Of a stretch of 64,000 nt of DNA, positions 1 to 8,482 are shown piece by piece; the first letter of the stretch is position 1, and each line of letters opens with the position of its first letter. Both the position numbers and the translations under genes were made by a program. The stretch lies in contig DAOSXA010000001.1 in the NCBI GenBank assembly GCA_035380245.1, forward strand, positions 468,069 to 532,068. Reading direction: 5' to 3'. Origin of the DNA: Candidatus Zixiibacteriota bacterium. GTDB lineage: Bacteria; Zixibacteria; MSB-5A5; GN15; FEB-12. Below the pieces are notes generated by a model. It was not told the DNA's origin. It searched no databases and was given only the letters and a program-made list of their open reading frames with translations.

Positions 1-407
1 AGGTCGGCGCCGATCCGACCGGTGATACCTGGGTGGCGTTTTCCTCGTACAGCATTTATGACTCGATCAATATGTTCCATCTGCTTCATTGGGAATACAC
101 CGATGCCTATTTCATCGCGGGATTTATCATTCTTTTCGTGGCCAGCCTGATGCTGTATCGGCCGTTCTGTTATCTGGTCTGTCCGATTGGTGCGATCACC
201 TGGCTGCTCGAAAAAATCGCACCGGGAAGAATCCGGATCGATCATGATGCCTGCACCGAATGCGGCGCATGTATGGAAGCCTCCCCCTGTCCGACCATAA
301 AGCCGCTGGTCGAACAAAATATGAAAGTTCTCCCCGATTGTACTTCGTGCGGGGAATGCGTGCGGGCATGTCCGGAGGATGCGATCAAATTCGGATTTAA
401 GAAATAG
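1..407 (+). CDS. 4Fe-4S ferredoxin-type membrane protein, C-terminal part (NapH/NosR-like)
   Basis: The reading frame is open from base 3, so the gene starts outside the window and only its C-terminal part is seen. One hydrophobic helix is followed by the RPFCYLVCPIGA segment, typical of NapH/MauN/NosR/CcoG-type polyferredoxins. Two cysteine clusters follow, CTECGACMEASPCP and CTSCGECVRACP, each able to hold a 4Fe-4S centre. The expected role is electron transfer from or to the membrane quinone pool. The exact partner cannot be told without the N-terminal part. A GTG at 33 could be read as a start but lies inside the open frame. A strong terminator follows directly. Confidence 0.8.
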   Translation, partial: VGADPTGDTWVAFSSYSIYDSINMFHLLHWEYTDAYFIAGFIILFVASLMLYRPFCYLVCPIGAITWLLEKIAPGRIRIDHDACTECGACMEASPCPTIKPLVEQNMKVLPDCTSCGECVRACPEDAIKFGFKK

Positions 408-431
408 CCGATAGAATCATTCGGAAATATG

Positions 432-466
432 AACGGTCGGGCGTTTTTTGTCCGACCGTTTTTTTT
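432..466 (+). terminator. Rho-independent terminator
   Basis: A 9-bp perfect stem (AACGGTCGG at 432-440 pairs with CCGACCGTT at 452-460) is followed by a run of eight T. It ends the ferredoxin-type gene. Confidence 0.9.
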
Positions 467-483
467 CGTGGGCGGCAGACGTC
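467..483 (+). repeat. Short dispersed repeat, GTGGGCGGCAGACGTC family
   Basis: CGTGGGCGGCAGACGTC occurs here. Near-identical copies lie at 33901-33923 and 33990-34012 in the same orientation, and an inverted copy at 62671-62690. All four copies are intergenic. Confidence 0.75.
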
Positions 484-530
484 ATCGTCAGCCTGGTATC
501 GACCTGCCCGGAACGTCTTTCCCACGAAAG

Positions 531-685
531 GGAGTGTTGAAAAAGCCGTACGCGCGGATGTTCAGCAAAACACGTCAGTAATGCGGGCGACACAAGGCCG
601 CCCGCTACGCGAGGTCAGGGTTCTTTAACGCGTAGCGGCGGGGCTTGTCTCCGCCGCGATGGAGGTTTGTCAACAATCCCCGAGG
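531..685 (+). repeat. Dispersed ~155-bp non-coding repeat, left copy
   Basis: This segment aligns along its length with 63683-63838 in the same orientation. The best conserved core is AGGCCGCCCGCTACGCGAGG, then CGCGTAGCGG and GGGGCTTGTCTCCGCCGCGA. CCCGCTACGCG (601-611) and CGCGTAGCGG (629-638) form an internal inverted repeat that could fold into a hairpin. No protein-like frame is shared between the copies, so this looks like a structured dispersed element, not a gene fragment. Confidence 0.8.
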
Positions 686-713
686 GGGGGAAATTCGCAC
701 CCAACACCTTTTC

Positions 714-812
714 GGCACGTCTCGGGGAGACGTGCCCTACAATGTCAGGTTGCATGCAAGCAAACCTGACCTACTTCATCCGCTGCAGGTTCGAAGACGG
801 ACCTGTGCTACG
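714..812 (+). repeat. Three tandem REP-like stem-loops, each followed by CTAC
   Basis: Three different palindromes follow one another. At 714-736 GGCACGTCTC pairs with GAGACGTGCC (10 bp perfect). At 744-770 GTCAGGTT pairs with AACCTGAC. At 785-806 CAGGTTC faces GGACCTG. Each is followed at once or nearly so by CTAC. Related single units occur at 28584-28610, 34091-34111 and 39141-39166, with an inverted relative at 33868-33890. The rest of the 440-base gap between the genes at 407 and 848 holds only the two repeat families listed above it. Confidence 0.75.
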
Positions 813-847
813 GAAACTCACAAAGCCAGGCCCCACGTACTATCCGG

Positions 848-1414
848 TCAGTTGACCACTCCCAGCGTGTCCCAGGTGACCTGAGTGAGGTGCAGACCGT
901 CCCAGCGGTAGCCGTACTTGACATGAAGTGTGGGACAACATGAAGGATCGTCGGGACCGTGGGTAACCATGTCGACCACGATGAAACCGTTGTTGGCCGC
1001 GACACCGTTGACGCGGGTGCGGTCGCCGAGTGATTCCTGAGCCAGGTCGAGCGGTTGGCCGTTTTCGTTGATCAAGACGTGCAACGAAGTAAAATACCCG
1101 GAACCACCGCCGGACCAACCGAACACGACAGCCGCATCGCCGTGGCCGTCGTCGTCGAGATCATCAAAGGCCGCTTTGATCATGTCGGCTTCCATGTACA
1201 TATCCCGGTCGGCGGGATCGCTTTCATATCGGCCGTTCTCCAACACCACCGTCTGCCCCTCCATACCGAGATCGTACTCGGCGTTGGCGACATCCCCGGG
1301 GCCAAGTTTTGAGGTTGGCTCGGCCTTACCCCGGGGTTCTTCTTTCTTGCCGCAACCGGTGAACAGCAGCGTTGCCGCCACCAACAAAACGAGTATCCGA
1401 AACAATCCGTTCAT
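848..1414 (-). CDS. Predicted lipoprotein of unknown function
   Basis: The 188-residue product starts with a lipoprotein signal peptide with lipobox LFTGC and Cys at about residue 20, followed by a charged linker. A later stretch with DDLDDDGHGDAAVVFGW resembles an FG-GAP/VCBS-like calcium loop. A further segment ends in a Cys pair (DPSCCPTLHV). I do not recognise the family. The start at 1414 has an AAGGGG ribosome site and lies 4 bases after the stop of the AIM24-type gene, so the two form an operon. The likely location is the periplasmic face of a membrane. Confidence 0.8.
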   Translation of the reverse strand: MNGLFRILVLLVAATLLFTGCGKKEEPRGKAEPTSKLGPGDVANAEYDLGMEGQTVVLENGRYESDPADRDMYMEADMIKAAFDDLDDDGHGDAAVVFGWSGGGSGYFTSLHVLINENGQPLDLAQESLGDRTRVNGVAANNGFIVVDMVTHGPDDPSCCPTLHVKYGYRWDGLHLTQVTWDTLGVVN

Positions 1415-1418
1415 ATCG

Positions 1419-2183
1419 TCAATCCCCTTGTAAAAAGCCGCCCAGCAGATCGCCGCCGAAGCCGCCTATGCCTTTCTTTTCCCCTTTGTTGTTCCAGCGC
1501 GCGGCGGAAATAACCCGATCGGCCAGGCGCGAAAACGGCAAAGACTGGAGATAAACCTTGCCCGGCCCCTGCATCAAAGCGAAAAACAATCCCTCACCAC
1601 CGAACAGGGCGTTTTTGAAACCACCGATATATTTAATGTCGTAATCCACCGTCGGGGCAAACGCGACAAGACAACCGGTGTCGACTCGCAGAATTTCACC
1701 GATCGCCAGCTCACGCTCGATGATCGTGCCGCCGGCATGGACGAATGCCAGACCGTCCCCTTCGAGCCGCTGCAGAATGAATCCCTCGCCGCCGAACAGC
1801 CCGGCTCCGATCCGTTTCGTAAAGGCGACCTCGATCTCGATCCCCTTGGCCGCGCAAAGGAACGAGTCTTTCTGGCAGATGAACTGCCCGCCCAACCGGG
1901 ATAAATCGAGCGGGATCACCTTGCCCGGAAAAGGCGCTCCGAAGGCGGCGTGTCGTTTCGTTTGGCTGACGTTCATGAACGAAGTAATGAAAAAAGACTC
2001 ACCTGTCACCATTCGTTTGAGCCCCCGAAAGATACCGCCGTCGGTCGAGGTCTGCATTTCGATGCCGTCTTCGAGATACATCATGGCTCCGGCCTCAGCG
2101 CGAACGGTTTCGCCCGGATCGAGTTCGACCTCCACGATCTGCATATCATCGCCAAAAATCCTGAAGTCTATTACGTCCGCCAT
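1419..2183 (-). CDS. AIM24 / TIGR00266 family protein
   Basis: The 254-residue protein begins MADVIDFRIFGDDMQIVEVEL and continues with DPGETVRAEAGAMMYLEDGI and a Gly-rich ESFFITSF segment, the usual pattern of the AIM24/TIGR00266 family (beta-rich, Trp RNA-binding-attenuation-like fold). The function in bacteria is not settled. The start at 2183 is chosen over an upstream ATG-less extension because GGAG stands just ahead of it and family members start there. It is co-transcribed with the lipoprotein downstream and divergent from the M50 protease. Confidence 0.88.
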   Translation of the reverse strand: MADVIDFRIFGDDMQIVEVELDPGETVRAEAGAMMYLEDGIEMQTSTDGGIFRGLKRMVTGESFFITSFMNVSQTKRHAAFGAPFPGKVIPLDLSRLGGQFICQKDSFLCAAKGIEIEVAFTKRIGAGLFGGEGFILQRLEGDGLAFVHAGGTIIERELAIGEILRVDTGCLVAFAPTVDYDIKYIGGFKNALFGGEGLFFALMQGPGKVYLQSLPFSRLADRVISAARWNNKGEKKGIGGFGGDLLGGFLQGD

Positions 2184-2323
2184 CTTTATTTCTCCGATTG
2201 AAAAACGTGATACGATGAATTGCCGTAAGATCGTGAGCGAGGGCTGGTTTGTCAATGCCGCGACCGTGCGGGAATTAAAATTCTCACTGGTAGTTTGCGA
2301 CGGATCGCATATATTGTCCCCTC

Positions 2324-3421
2324 ATGGAGCATTTCGACCGCGACATACAGACGATTGGCCGCCTGCTCGAGGACCTGTTTCTGATCGACGCCATTTACCA
2401 CCAGGGCGCCGACAAGATATCGATGTCGATTCGTTGCCGCTATGAGACGACTCGCTCGCTCAAGATGATCCGCGATCGCCTGACCACGGCCGGTTATGAA
2501 TTCGAACTCGACAGCAGCGACGAGCCCTGCCTGCTGATTATCAATCCGCGACCGCGCCGGAAAATTCCAACAACCAACATCGTCATGTTCGTTACTACTG
2601 TGATAGCCGTCTATCTCGTTCCGGTTTATCTGCGCATGCTCAACGCCGCACCGACTTTTTCGGCAGCCTGGGACGACACGGTCGAAGCGCTGAAAAACGG
2701 CGCCGGGATCATGTTCACGATGGCGATGATTTCGATTCTGTTCGTTCATGAAATGGGACATTACATCGCGGGACGTCGGCGCAATATCGTCATGTCATGG
2801 CCGTTTTTCATCCCGGCTCCGAGCATAATCGGAACCTTCGGGGCAATCATCAAATCCAAATCACCCTTCTGGAACCGCCGCGATCTGATCGAGGTCGGCG
2901 CCGCCGGACCGATCGCCGGCTGGATCGTAGCCCTGATCTGGCTGATATACGGTTTGAGTCATTCACAGGTCATGCCTCCCAACTGGTTTAACCCGACCGA
3001 ACTGGCCTTCTCGATGGACGGTGAATCGATCCTGATGCGCTTCCTGACCGGCATGATTCTGGGCACCGCTCCCGAGGGACACTATTTCCTGCTGTCCGAA
3101 GCTGCTTTTGCCGGCTGGGTCGGTCTTTTGGTAACGGCCCTCAACCTCCTGCCTATCGGTCAGCTTGACGGCGGACATATCCTTTACGGACTGGTGTGCA
3201 AGCGTCAGCATATCCTGGGGATAATCGCCACGGTCGGGTTGGTGGCGATGGGTTTCCTCTCCCCGACCTGGTGGGTATTTGCCGCTTTCGGTTTGATTTT
3301 CGGGATGAAACATCCGCCGACATTACACGATGCCACTCCGCCCGGACCGACCGCACGTGCGATGGGATGGATAGCTTTAGCGATTTTGGTGATATCGTTT
3401 ACGCCGGTGCCGTTTCAGTAG
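2324..3421 (+). CDS. Site-2 protease-like M50 family metallopeptidase
   Basis: This is an integral membrane zinc protease of 365 residues. About 90 N-terminal cytosolic residues precede several membrane helices. The zinc motif HEMGH lies near residue 141, and the second motif LLPIGQLDGGH near residue 280 supplies the third ligand Asp. This makes it an intact member of the M50 family, which cleaves substrates within the membrane, often anti-sigma factors. The substrate here is unknown. There is no clear Shine-Dalgarno site. Its 3' end overlaps the convergent HD-GYP gene by 23 bases. Confidence 0.9.
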   Translation: MEHFDRDIQTIGRLLEDLFLIDAIYHQGADKISMSIRCRYETTRSLKMIRDRLTTAGYEFELDSSDEPCLLIINPRPRRKIPTTNIVMFVTTVIAVYLVPVYLRMLNAAPTFSAAWDDTVEALKNGAGIMFTMAMISILFVHEMGHYIAGRRRNIVMSWPFFIPAPSIIGTFGAIIKSKSPFWNRRDLIEVGAAGPIAGWIVALIWLIYGLSHSQVMPPNWFNPTELAFSMDGESILMRFLTGMILGTAPEGHYFLLSEAAFAGWVGLLVTALNLLPIGQLDGGHILYGLVCKRQHILGIIATVGLVAMGFLSPTWWVFAAFGLIFGMKHPPTLHDATPPGPTARAMGWIALAILVISFTPVPFQ

Positions 3422-4916
3422 CCCTGATCTCGTTTACCACGGAGAGATCGAACTCACGATCGTAAAGAGTTTTAAGATCGATTTTACCGTCGGCGATCAA
3501 ATCCAGAAAAACTTCGACCAGGTCCGGATCGAACTGCTTCCCTTTGTATTTGATCAACTCGCTCACCGCCACATCGAGATCGGCGCCCTTGCGATAAGGC
3601 CGATCGGTTACGATGGCATCGAAAGTGTCGGCAACGCTCAGCAGGCGTCCCTCGATAGGGATATCCTCACCGGCCAGGCCGAGCGGATAACCGGAGCCGT
3701 CGTATGCTTCATGATGTGAAACGATATAAGGCTCGGCGGGACGGAAGAGGTCGATGCCCTGAATGATATTAAGACCGAGATTAGGATGATCCAGCATCAG
3801 TTTGTGCTCTTCCTCGGTCAGCTTGCCCGGCTTGTTGAGCACTGAGTCGGGGATGGCGATCTTGCCGATGTCGTGCAGGGTGCACCCCATCGCAAGAGCC
3901 TCGATACTTTTCTCGGACCAGCCCAACTCCCGTGCAATCGACTCAGCCAGACGGGACACGCGGTCGGTATGACCGGCGGTGTACTCGTCGCGGGCTTCAA
4001 TCGCCTGAGCGAGACCGCGGATTGCCTGGAGATACGACTGTCGCAGATCCTGGTAAAGAGCAAAGTTGGTCATGGTGGCGGCCGCGGAGTTAGCCAGGAT
4101 ATTCAGTACGTTGATCTGGCCTTGAGTAAGCCGATCGAAACGAGCTTTGATCAGAAGATTGATGACACCGTGCAGCTTGCGCCGGGAGAAGATCGGCTGC
4201 GAGATGTAGATACGGCTCATCTGCATACCGCCTTCCTCGATCGGCTCCGAACTGATAATCGGTTTGCTGCTTTTGGTGAAATTAAAATGCTCGAGGGTTG
4301 ACTCATCCAGCACCACCGCGTGCAGCGACTCATGCTCCGCTTCACAGGCTCGGCGCACGATTTCGTTGGTCTTGGGATTGACTTCGATCAATCCGGCGGC
4401 ACAGGCGGACATCTCTTTGCGACAGGACCGTACCACCATAGACAGAAATTCGTCGATATCCACCTCGGCCCCGGCCGTACCGGCGACTTTCAGAAACTCC
4501 ACCTGACCGCGCAGATGCAGATTCTCACGCACTATTCGCTGATGCGACAATCCGCGACGAATAGTAGCACGCAACAACTCCAGCTTGAACGGTTTGATGA
4601 GAAAATCAAAAGCCCCCTTCTTGAGAACCGAAATCGCCGTCTGAACCGTCGGGTGGGCGGTCATAAGAATGACAGCGGCGTCCTCATGATGGGTCAGGGT
4701 TGATTCGAGAACCTGAATTCCGGAGAACTCGCCCATAACCAGATCGGTCAACACCAGATCGACCGGGTTGTTTTCGATATAGGCGAGAGCTTCGGCTGGA
4801 TCAGACATAGCCACAGTCTCATAATTCTCTGAGGCGAGCGCCTCGACTATGATACCGCAGATGTATTTCTCGTCATCGACAACTAAAAGGCTAGGCTTAT
4901 CTTCGCCGATTCTCAT
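3399..4916 (-). CDS. Response regulator with receiver, GAF-like and HD-GYP domains
   Basis: The order is a CheY-type receiver (acidic pair DDE at the start, phospho-acceptor Asp in LVLTDLVMG near residue 57, Lys in LIKPFKL), a GAF-like middle region, and a C-terminal HD-GYP domain. The HD motif TLHDIGKIAIPD and the motif HHEAYDGSGYPLG are complete, so it should hydrolyse cyclic di-GMP under control of a histidine kinase not in this window. The start at 4916 is preferred because an AAAGG site precedes it and the receiver begins there. A GTG at 4973 would add 19 residues without a ribosome site. Confidence 0.92.
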   Translation of the reverse strand: MRIGEDKPSLLVVDDEKYICGIIVEALASENYETVAMSDPAEALAYIENNPVDLVLTDLVMGEFSGIQVLESTLTHHEDAAVILMTAHPTVQTAISVLKKGAFDFLIKPFKLELLRATIRRGLSHQRIVRENLHLRGQVEFLKVAGTAGAEVDIDEFLSMVVRSCRKEMSACAAGLIEVNPKTNEIVRRACEAEHESLHAVVLDESTLEHFNFTKSSKPIISSEPIEEGGMQMSRIYISQPIFSRRKLHGVINLLIKARFDRLTQGQINVLNILANSAAATMTNFALYQDLRQSYLQAIRGLAQAIEARDEYTAGHTDRVSRLAESIARELGWSEKSIEALAMGCTLHDIGKIAIPDSVLNKPGKLTEEEHKLMLDHPNLGLNIIQGIDLFRPAEPYIVSHHEAYDGSGYPLGLAGEDIPIEGRLLSVADTFDAIVTDRPYRKGADLDVAVSELIKYKGKQFDPDLVEVFLDLIADGKIDLKTLYDREFDLSVVNEIRATETAPA

Positions 4917-5023
4917 CTCATTGGTTACCTTTCTGTCCTTTAACCTTATCGGATAAAAGGGCTCAAGGCTCACAGGTGAGTTTATTTCTGTTTAATTTTT
5001 GATCGGGAAGCGATAAAACGGCT

Positions 5024-5965
5024 TCAGAGCGCTTCGGCCATATATGAAGAGCGCACCAGCGGCGCGGAGAAAACGCGCTTGATTCCGGCAGCTTCGGCGG
5101 CTTTGCCGAAAACATCGAACTCTTCGGGAGTAACGTAACGAAACACCGGCTGATGTTTCATCGAGGGACGCAGGTATTGTCCGATGGTCAACATTACTAC
5201 GCCGATCCGGGCCAGGTCCTCGAACACCGCCTGAAGCTCCTCAGGTGTTTCACCCAGACCGACCATGAGACCGGATTTGGTGGGAATGCCGGATGTCCGG
5301 CCGATGTAATCGAGCAGGGCCAGCGAACGTTGATAATCGGCCCCGGGGCGAACAATTTTATAAAGACGGGGAACGGTTTCGACATTGTGGTTAAAAACGT
5401 CCGGAGCGGCGGCAATGATGATGTCGGGGGCTTCGGTACTTCCCCGAAAATCAGGCGTAAGAAGCTCAACGGTGGCACTCGGGATAGCCCGGCGGATCTC
5501 GGCAACCGTCCGGGCAAAATGGTCGGCGCCGCCGTCGGGGAGGTCATCTCGCGTAACCGAAGTCACCACCACGTGTTTGAGTTTCAACTCGGCAGCCATC
5601 AGGCCGACTCGTTGTGGTTCGGTCGGATCGAGCGGGTGGGGCTTACCCCCTTGAATATCACAGAAGGTACAATTACGGCTACAAACAGGCCCCATGATGA
5701 GAAAAGTAGCTGTTCCACGATTGAAACACTCCCCGCGATTGGGGCAGTTGGCCGCCTGACAGACGGTATTCAACCCCAGCTCCTTGAGCCTTCGGGTAAC
5801 CTCATTAAAACCCTGACCGCGAAACGCAGAAACCTTGAGCCAGGGAGGTTTTCTTTCGTAGGGGCGGATAAGCCTGATCCTTTCTATGTTAAACAGACAC
5901 AACGACCTTATTTGCCACCGGTCGATGATACTCAATATGTATGGGAATCGGCCGATAATCAACAC
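5024..5965 (-). CDS. lipA: Lipoyl synthase
   Basis: This radical SAM enzyme inserts two sulfurs into protein-bound octanoyl groups to make lipoate. Both clusters are present: the auxiliary motif CQAANCPNRGEC and the SAM motif CSRNCTFCDI. The C-terminal RSSY signature supplies the Ser ligand. The frame is 313 residues from a GTG at 5965. Family members usually begin about 25-30 residues later, near RPYERKPPWLK, but no ATG or clear ribosome site is seen there, so the true start is open (a TTG at 5902 is possible). The upstream end abuts the divergent dockerin gene. No lipB neighbour is visible. Confidence 0.95.
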   Translation of the reverse strand: MLIIGRFPYILSIIDRWQIRSLCLFNIERIRLIRPYERKPPWLKVSAFRGQGFNEVTRRLKELGLNTVCQAANCPNRGECFNRGTATFLIMGPVCSRNCTFCDIQGGKPHPLDPTEPQRVGLMAAELKLKHVVVTSVTRDDLPDGGADHFARTVAEIRRAIPSATVELLTPDFRGSTEAPDIIIAAAPDVFNHNVETVPRLYKIVRPGADYQRSLALLDYIGRTSGIPTKSGLMVGLGETPEELQAVFEDLARIGVVMLTIGQYLRPSMKHQPVFRYVTPEEFDVFGKAAEAAGIKRVFSAPLVRSSYMAEAL

Positions 5966-6001
5966 AAAGGATTAAAGTCGTATAATCGAAGGAGCAAGCG
6001 C

Positions 6002-8089
6002 ATGAAACGCCTTTCGGCCGCGGCATTATGCCTGGTCTTGATCATAGCTGCCACTGTCGGCGCGGTTGATAAAAGCAATCCGGTGATCAAACCACTCGGA
6101 AGTTCAACGATACATACTCTCCGCACCGGCGCCCGTCTTTCAGCGGCCGATACCTGCACCGGCCTGAATGCCGATTCATTGGCCTGGCTGATTCAGTCCT
6201 GGATCATCGGCGATGAACTGTACAAGGCATACATCGATCCGGAGTTGACCTGCCCCGCTCCTTATCCGTTCACGATCCTCGAAGTACACATGTTCCTTAA
6301 TTTCGATGCCCCCACACCAATCATATACGGTGCGGATATCGAAGCCGCCGACTGGACCAACAGCTCCTGCCCGGCTCCGGGGGAACTGCTCTACTACAGC
6401 GATAATTTCAGCGATGAGGTGCCGGAGGCCAACCTTTACGACATCTGGGTCGAGTTGGATACACCGGTAGTCGTCAACGAACCGTTCTTTGCCGGATTTT
6501 ATATCGGTGGCGGACTGGCCGACACTTGCAATCCCTGTCTGGTAACCGATGTCACACCGGTGACCTGCAACTCCTACAATATCTGGGATGAAAATGTTGG
6601 TTTTATCGACCTGGTGAACAATAGCTATTACAACTTCCCCGGCAGAATCTGGCTGTTCGTGGTCGGGATAACCGGCGGACACGGCGGCGCACAACCGGAG
6701 CCGGTGGTTGTGATGATGAGTCCGGCCGCAAGCGCCAACCTGCTCGGTTCGGCTGATCTCTGGGCCTGGGAACAGTCCGGTTCGGATATTATCGACTACG
6801 TGTCGTTCGAATACTCGACCGGCGGCGCTTACACGGAGATCGGTCGTGATTACGAAGGCTTACGTCCGTTGCGTGACGGCTCCCATGCAATCCTTGCAGG
6901 CAACGGCTATAGCTACGATTGGGATTTCTCCTCTCTGGCCGAAGGGAGTTACTATATTCGTACGACAGCAGTTGACACGCTGGGACGCAGTTCGGCTGAT
7001 TCAGTCGCCGTTTATCTCGAACCCACTCCTCCGAAACCGACAATCGTTTCACCCGATTTCGGCGATACGATTTGTACACCGGTCAATATCCTGATGCAAT
7101 GCAACGATGCCGACATGCTGTACGTTGAGATGAGTCGTAAAATGGCTTCATCCGGTTATTCGCTGGGACTGGATCAGGTCAACGCCGCCGGTTTAGGATA
7201 TTATCGCACCGGCCCGGTGGCGGTGGCAATCGCGGTCAAAGCCTGGTTTGATCGTGGGTTCTCGTATCTGATGAAATCCGGCTCCAACTACGAAACCACG
7301 TTCGAGCTGGCCGGAAAGATCGCCAACGCTATCCCGATAAACGACTCAACCGACAGTTATGACGAACTGCTTTTAACCGGCGTCAGGAAATTTTTCATTC
7401 CACGCGGCAACTTGCTCGAATACGATTATATGCGCAATCCGGACTATCTCGAAATGCGTTCCTGGGTCGAAGAACTGGAACGGGTGGTAGTGATCGGACT
7501 CAGCGGTGATATCGGTGTCTATATGACGGTTGATGGTTTCCCCGGCTGGGAACAACCGGACGGCAGCTACAATATAACTGTTTCGGATCCTTTGACGGGC
7601 ACGATCGTGACGCTCCCGATGCGGCAATACGCCGGAGTCAACCAGGTTCAATACGAAGGATCATGGCTCAATATCGACATCATGATCTCATTCTACGTGA
7701 AGGACTGGACTTCGACTCGTCAAACGATCGGCGGTGATTTTAACAGCGCCGACGGCTGGTCGTTCAACTGGACGCCGACCGGCCTGTACGAGGATTCGCT
7801 GTATTTCATTCGAAGCAAAGGAACCGACGGTTCCGGCTTCTCCGATATTTCAACGATTATGACTCGTTACAACTGCAGTGCGGTTTACCTGGCCGGTGAT
7901 TACAACAACGACGGCTCCACCGATGTTACCGATCTGGTTTATCTGATCGACAATATCGTTCATGCCGGGCCGGCTCCGGTGGGCGGCGCCAGTCGGGCCG
8001 ATGCCAACGGCGACGGACTGATCAGTGTTTCCGATATCATTTATTATCTCAATTTCATCTTCACCGGAATGTCGCAACCGGCTCACTAA
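6002..8089 (+). CDS. Large exported protein with C-terminal dockerin-like repeats
   Basis: The product has 695 residues and a Sec signal peptide (MKRLSAAALCLVLIIAATVG). The body is rich in Asp, Tyr and Gly and looks like several beta-sandwich modules. It ends with two dockerin-like calcium loops, DYNNDGSTDVTDLVYLID and DANGDGLISVSDIIYYLNFI. The start at 6002 follows GAAGGAG. The frame stays open much further upstream across lipA on the other strand, but that extension is a shadow. The catalytic or binding role is unknown. A surface or secreted location is inferred. A strong terminator follows. Confidence 0.85.
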   Translation: MKRLSAAALCLVLIIAATVGAVDKSNPVIKPLGSSTIHTLRTGARLSAADTCTGLNADSLAWLIQSWIIGDELYKAYIDPELTCPAPYPFTILEVHMFLNFDAPTPIIYGADIEAADWTNSSCPAPGELLYYSDNFSDEVPEANLYDIWVELDTPVVVNEPFFAGFYIGGGLADTCNPCLVTDVTPVTCNSYNIWDENVGFIDLVNNSYYNFPGRIWLFVVGITGGHGGAQPEPVVVMMSPAASANLLGSADLWAWEQSGSDIIDYVSFEYSTGGAYTEIGRDYEGLRPLRDGSHAILAGNGYSYDWDFSSLAEGSYYIRTTAVDTLGRSSADSVAVYLEPTPPKPTIVSPDFGDTICTPVNILMQCNDADMLYVEMSRKMASSGYSLGLDQVNAAGLGYYRTGPVAVAIAVKAWFDRGFSYLMKSGSNYETTFELAGKIANAIPINDSTDSYDELLLTGVRKFFIPRGNLLEYDYMRNPDYLEMRSWVEELERVVVIGLSGDIGVYMTVDGFPGWEQPDGSYNITVSDPLTGTIVTLPMRQYAGVNQVQYEGSWLNIDIMISFYVKDWTSTRQTIGGDFNSADGWSFNWTPTGLYEDSLYFIRSKGTDGSGFSDISTIMTRYNCSAVYLAGDYNNDGSTDVTDLVYLIDNIVHAGPAPVGGASRADANGDGLISVSDIIYYLNFIFTGMSQPAH

Positions 8090-8111
8090 CGGAGTTATAG
8101 ACCCAAGTACG

Positions 8112-8139
8112 AAGGCCGCCCCGAGGGGCGGCCTTTTTT
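8112..8139 (+). terminator. Rho-independent terminator
   Basis: AAGGCCGCCCC and GGGGCGGCCTT form a 10-11 bp stem with a GAG loop, followed by six T. It ends the dockerin gene. The T run is only on the plus strand, so it does not serve the convergent holin-like gene. Confidence 0.92.
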
Positions 8140-8450
8140 CATTGTGAAGTCTTGCGTCCGACAGCGGCGCTGACCGCCCGCTGGGCAATCTCGGATGAAA
8201 TGCCGCAGATCGAGATGAGGCTGTCGATCGCTTCATCAAGATGCGCCAGCCAGTCCTTGTCGGGATAACGGGTACGGAGGTCATCGGTTACTTCATCGGC
8301 AATGGTCGCGATGTACCCGGCATACTGCTGCCGTTTGCCGATCTTGAGGAAGGGGATGACATACCTGGTGGCTAACTGTGAGGCCAGCATAAGCCCGATC
8401 GAGCCAAGCAGCCCCAGCCAGGATGAGGAACTGGTCAGGAACGATTCCAT
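8139..8450 (-). CDS. Holin-like small membrane protein (LLH-type), end of the phage-like cluster
   Basis: The product has 103 residues, with one N-terminal hydrophobic helix (about residues 11-36) and a charged helical tail ending LDEAIDSLISICGISSEIAQRAV. This arrangement resembles phage holins of the LLH family, small proteins that permeabilise the inner membrane; the match is by eye and moderate. AAAGGAG stands 6 bases before the ATG. It is the last gene of the minus-strand head cluster. No endolysin gene is adjacent, so a lysis role is uncertain. Confidence 0.55.
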   Translation of the reverse strand: MESFLTSSSSWLGLLGSIGLMLASQLATRYVIPFLKIGKRQQYAGYIATIADEVTDDLRTRYPDKDWLAHLDEAIDSLISICGISSEIAQRAVSAAVGRKTSQ

Positions 8451-8482
8451 GAATTCTCCTTTCGATATTCATTGCATGGTTA

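Noticed and set aside
785..806. GGTTCGAA stretch as a tRNA T-arm
   Set aside because: No acceptor or anticodon stems surround it, and the same unit recurs as a REP-like palindrome.
645..884. Small open frames in the left repeat region
   Set aside because: They are translated from palindromic repeats and overlap the lipoprotein gene end.
5981..5986. TATAAT box before the dockerin gene at 6002
   Set aside because: It is so close to the ribosome site that the transcript would lose it, and no -35 box is in place.
5153..6001. Long plus-strand extension of the dockerin gene across lipA
   Set aside because: It lies on the opposite strand of a well-conserved gene, and a signal peptide with ribosome site begins at 6002.
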